In this document: piece after piece, positions 63,083 through 64,000 of the stretch
Layout: every line of letters begins with the position of its first letter
Numbering within the stretch: position 1 is the first letter of the stretch
Assembly: GCA_036345935.2 (NCBI GenBank)
Contig: JADWOT020000007.1
Location: 8,430,163-8,494,162, forward strand
Direction: 5' to 3'
From: Taenia hydatigena
Lineage: Eukaryota; Platyhelminthes; Cestoda; Cyclophyllidea; Taeniidae
DNA: 64,000 nt
Translations under genes and position numbers: made by a program
The notes under the pieces: model-generated
Told to the model about the DNA's origin: nothing
Databases searched by the model: none
What the model saw: only the letters and a program-made list of their open reading frames with translations

Positions 63083-63449
63083 ATGTTGATAATCATCAAA
63101 TTAGCCTTAAACACTTTCAGTTTAGACTGAATTTTAATCAGGAATCACAGGAATTTTAATCCATATAAAGGTCCGTGGTCTATGATCCTAGATGGACAGA
63201 CTGTTGGCTGCATGAGACAGAACGCAAAAAATCTCGGCGTAAAGAATGCGTTGTCATGTGATGAATGGACGTATTGTTATGGGTTTTATCTCTATACTAC
63301 TCGTGGGCATACAGACGGGGGTCGTGGAACGACGCTAGTTGGGTAAGAACCAATGGCGGTTGAATAATAAGACATGGTGGTCGAGTGGAAGGGTGCAAGA
63401 TGCAGACACGAGAGGAGGAAAAGGAGAGAGACGGAGGCGAGGTACTACT
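63083..63449 (+). repeat. Dispersed repeat family E, copy 2 (~367 bp)
   Basis: Full-length match to 35752-36115 in the same orientation (CAAATTAGCCTTAAACACTT, GTTGTCATGTGATGAATGGA, AAGACATGGTGG, GATGCAGACACGAG). Divergence is moderate and spread evenly, consistent with an old interspersed element. Confidence 0.75.
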
Positions 63450-64000
63450 GTGTGCATAGTCACCTATTCACCGGCTGCGGACGAGGGATGCGACCTGGTA
63501 GGCTGCAATTGAAGGCTCACTTGCGACCATTAATTGTTTTATGTAATGAGCATTCGGTATTCAAAGAAGGCCTTGTGTGGATTAAAAAGACACTGCTAGA
63601 TAAAGGATCATTGAATTAGCCTTGATATCACTAGCTAATAAATTACCATTCGTGCGGTCTCTAAAGTGCACTTATTTTAATCAGAGCTTACTTGAGGGAT
63701 TCAGCAACATCAGAGTGTTAAATAAGAATCTCGCGAAACTCGACACATGAACGCCGCTTTGATATACAGATAACCTAAGCCTTTTATTGTGGTCTTCAAC
63801 CTCCACTACTTGACAAGCACACGCAAATTCATTGAGAATAGGCCAGTGTGTAATGATATTTGTTTGCCATTTAAGGAGTAGTTGTTGTGATTTGTCCCTA
63901 TATCTTTGTAAAGGAGAACAATTGTCAACGCCACCTTCCCCTGAGTTGATGAAACTAGCAACGCGATAGGCAAAATGTCTGGCAAATGTCAATTTTCAGC
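63450..64000. other. Non-coding DNA to the window edge
   Basis: A 103-codon minus-strand frame (63681-63992) has no recognised homologue or splice context; it is treated as chance. Confidence 0.35.

Noticed and set aside
1..64000. CRISPR arrays, bacterial operons, rRNA genes, intact retroelement polymerases
   Set aside because: None was seen. The window has eukaryotic gene structure, and no reverse transcriptase, transposase or integrase motif was recognised in any frame.

Overview
The window looks like a gene-poor stretch of a fairly large animal nuclear genome. It is AT-rich, almost entirely free of long open frames, and carries spliced genes with GT-AG introns, RNA polymerase III genes, a U2 snRNA and several families of old, decayed dispersed repeats. 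There is nothing prokaryotic or viral-genomic in it. Two signs hint at a flatworm, and a large-genome tapeworm is my best guess: some inferred introns are very short (36-43 nt), and a DUR3-type transporter is present. The species is not determinable from sequence alone.

Layout. (1) At 1-996 on the minus strand is a long exon for an unrecognised protein (271 codons plus stop). A degraded, 5'-truncated copy of it lies in inverted orientation at 3053-3632. (2) From 3.6 to 26 kb the sequence is mostly non-coding, with copies of at least four dispersed repeat families. Two of these families carry recognisable tRNA heads (Phe and Trp). (3) At 26.2-26.4 kb two intact tRNA genes (Arg-CCG minus, Pro-TGG plus) are divergently transcribed. 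Decayed tRNA-Ser-, Arg- and Met-like sequences follow at 27.3 and 30.3-30.6 kb. (4) At 33.14-33.33 kb lies a complete, diverged but structurally compensated U2 snRNA. (5) From 34 to 45 kb the sequence is non-coding, with second copies of the repeats and a few candidate minus-strand exons. (6) From 45.2 to 54.4 kb on the plus strand is the best protein gene: a multi-exon DUR3-like urea/solute symporter of the SSS (SLC5-type) superfamily, ending with poly(A) signals. (7) From 55 to 61 kb there is a set of exon-like blocks, mostly on the minus strand, that I cannot name. (8) At 63.1-63.45 kb is the second copy of another repeat family.

How the parts relate. The DUR3-like gene was assembled by hand from splice sites, reading phase and family resemblance. 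Its exons agree in phase except around 48.77-48.93 kb, where either mini-introns or a frameshift and stop must be invoked. Exon-like blocks on the opposite strand on both sides of it raise the possibility that it sits inside introns of a long minus-strand gene; this is inference only. The repeat families explain many of the short open frames, which I regard as chance or as repeat shadows. All family calls rest on recognition by eye; no alignment or database search was run.
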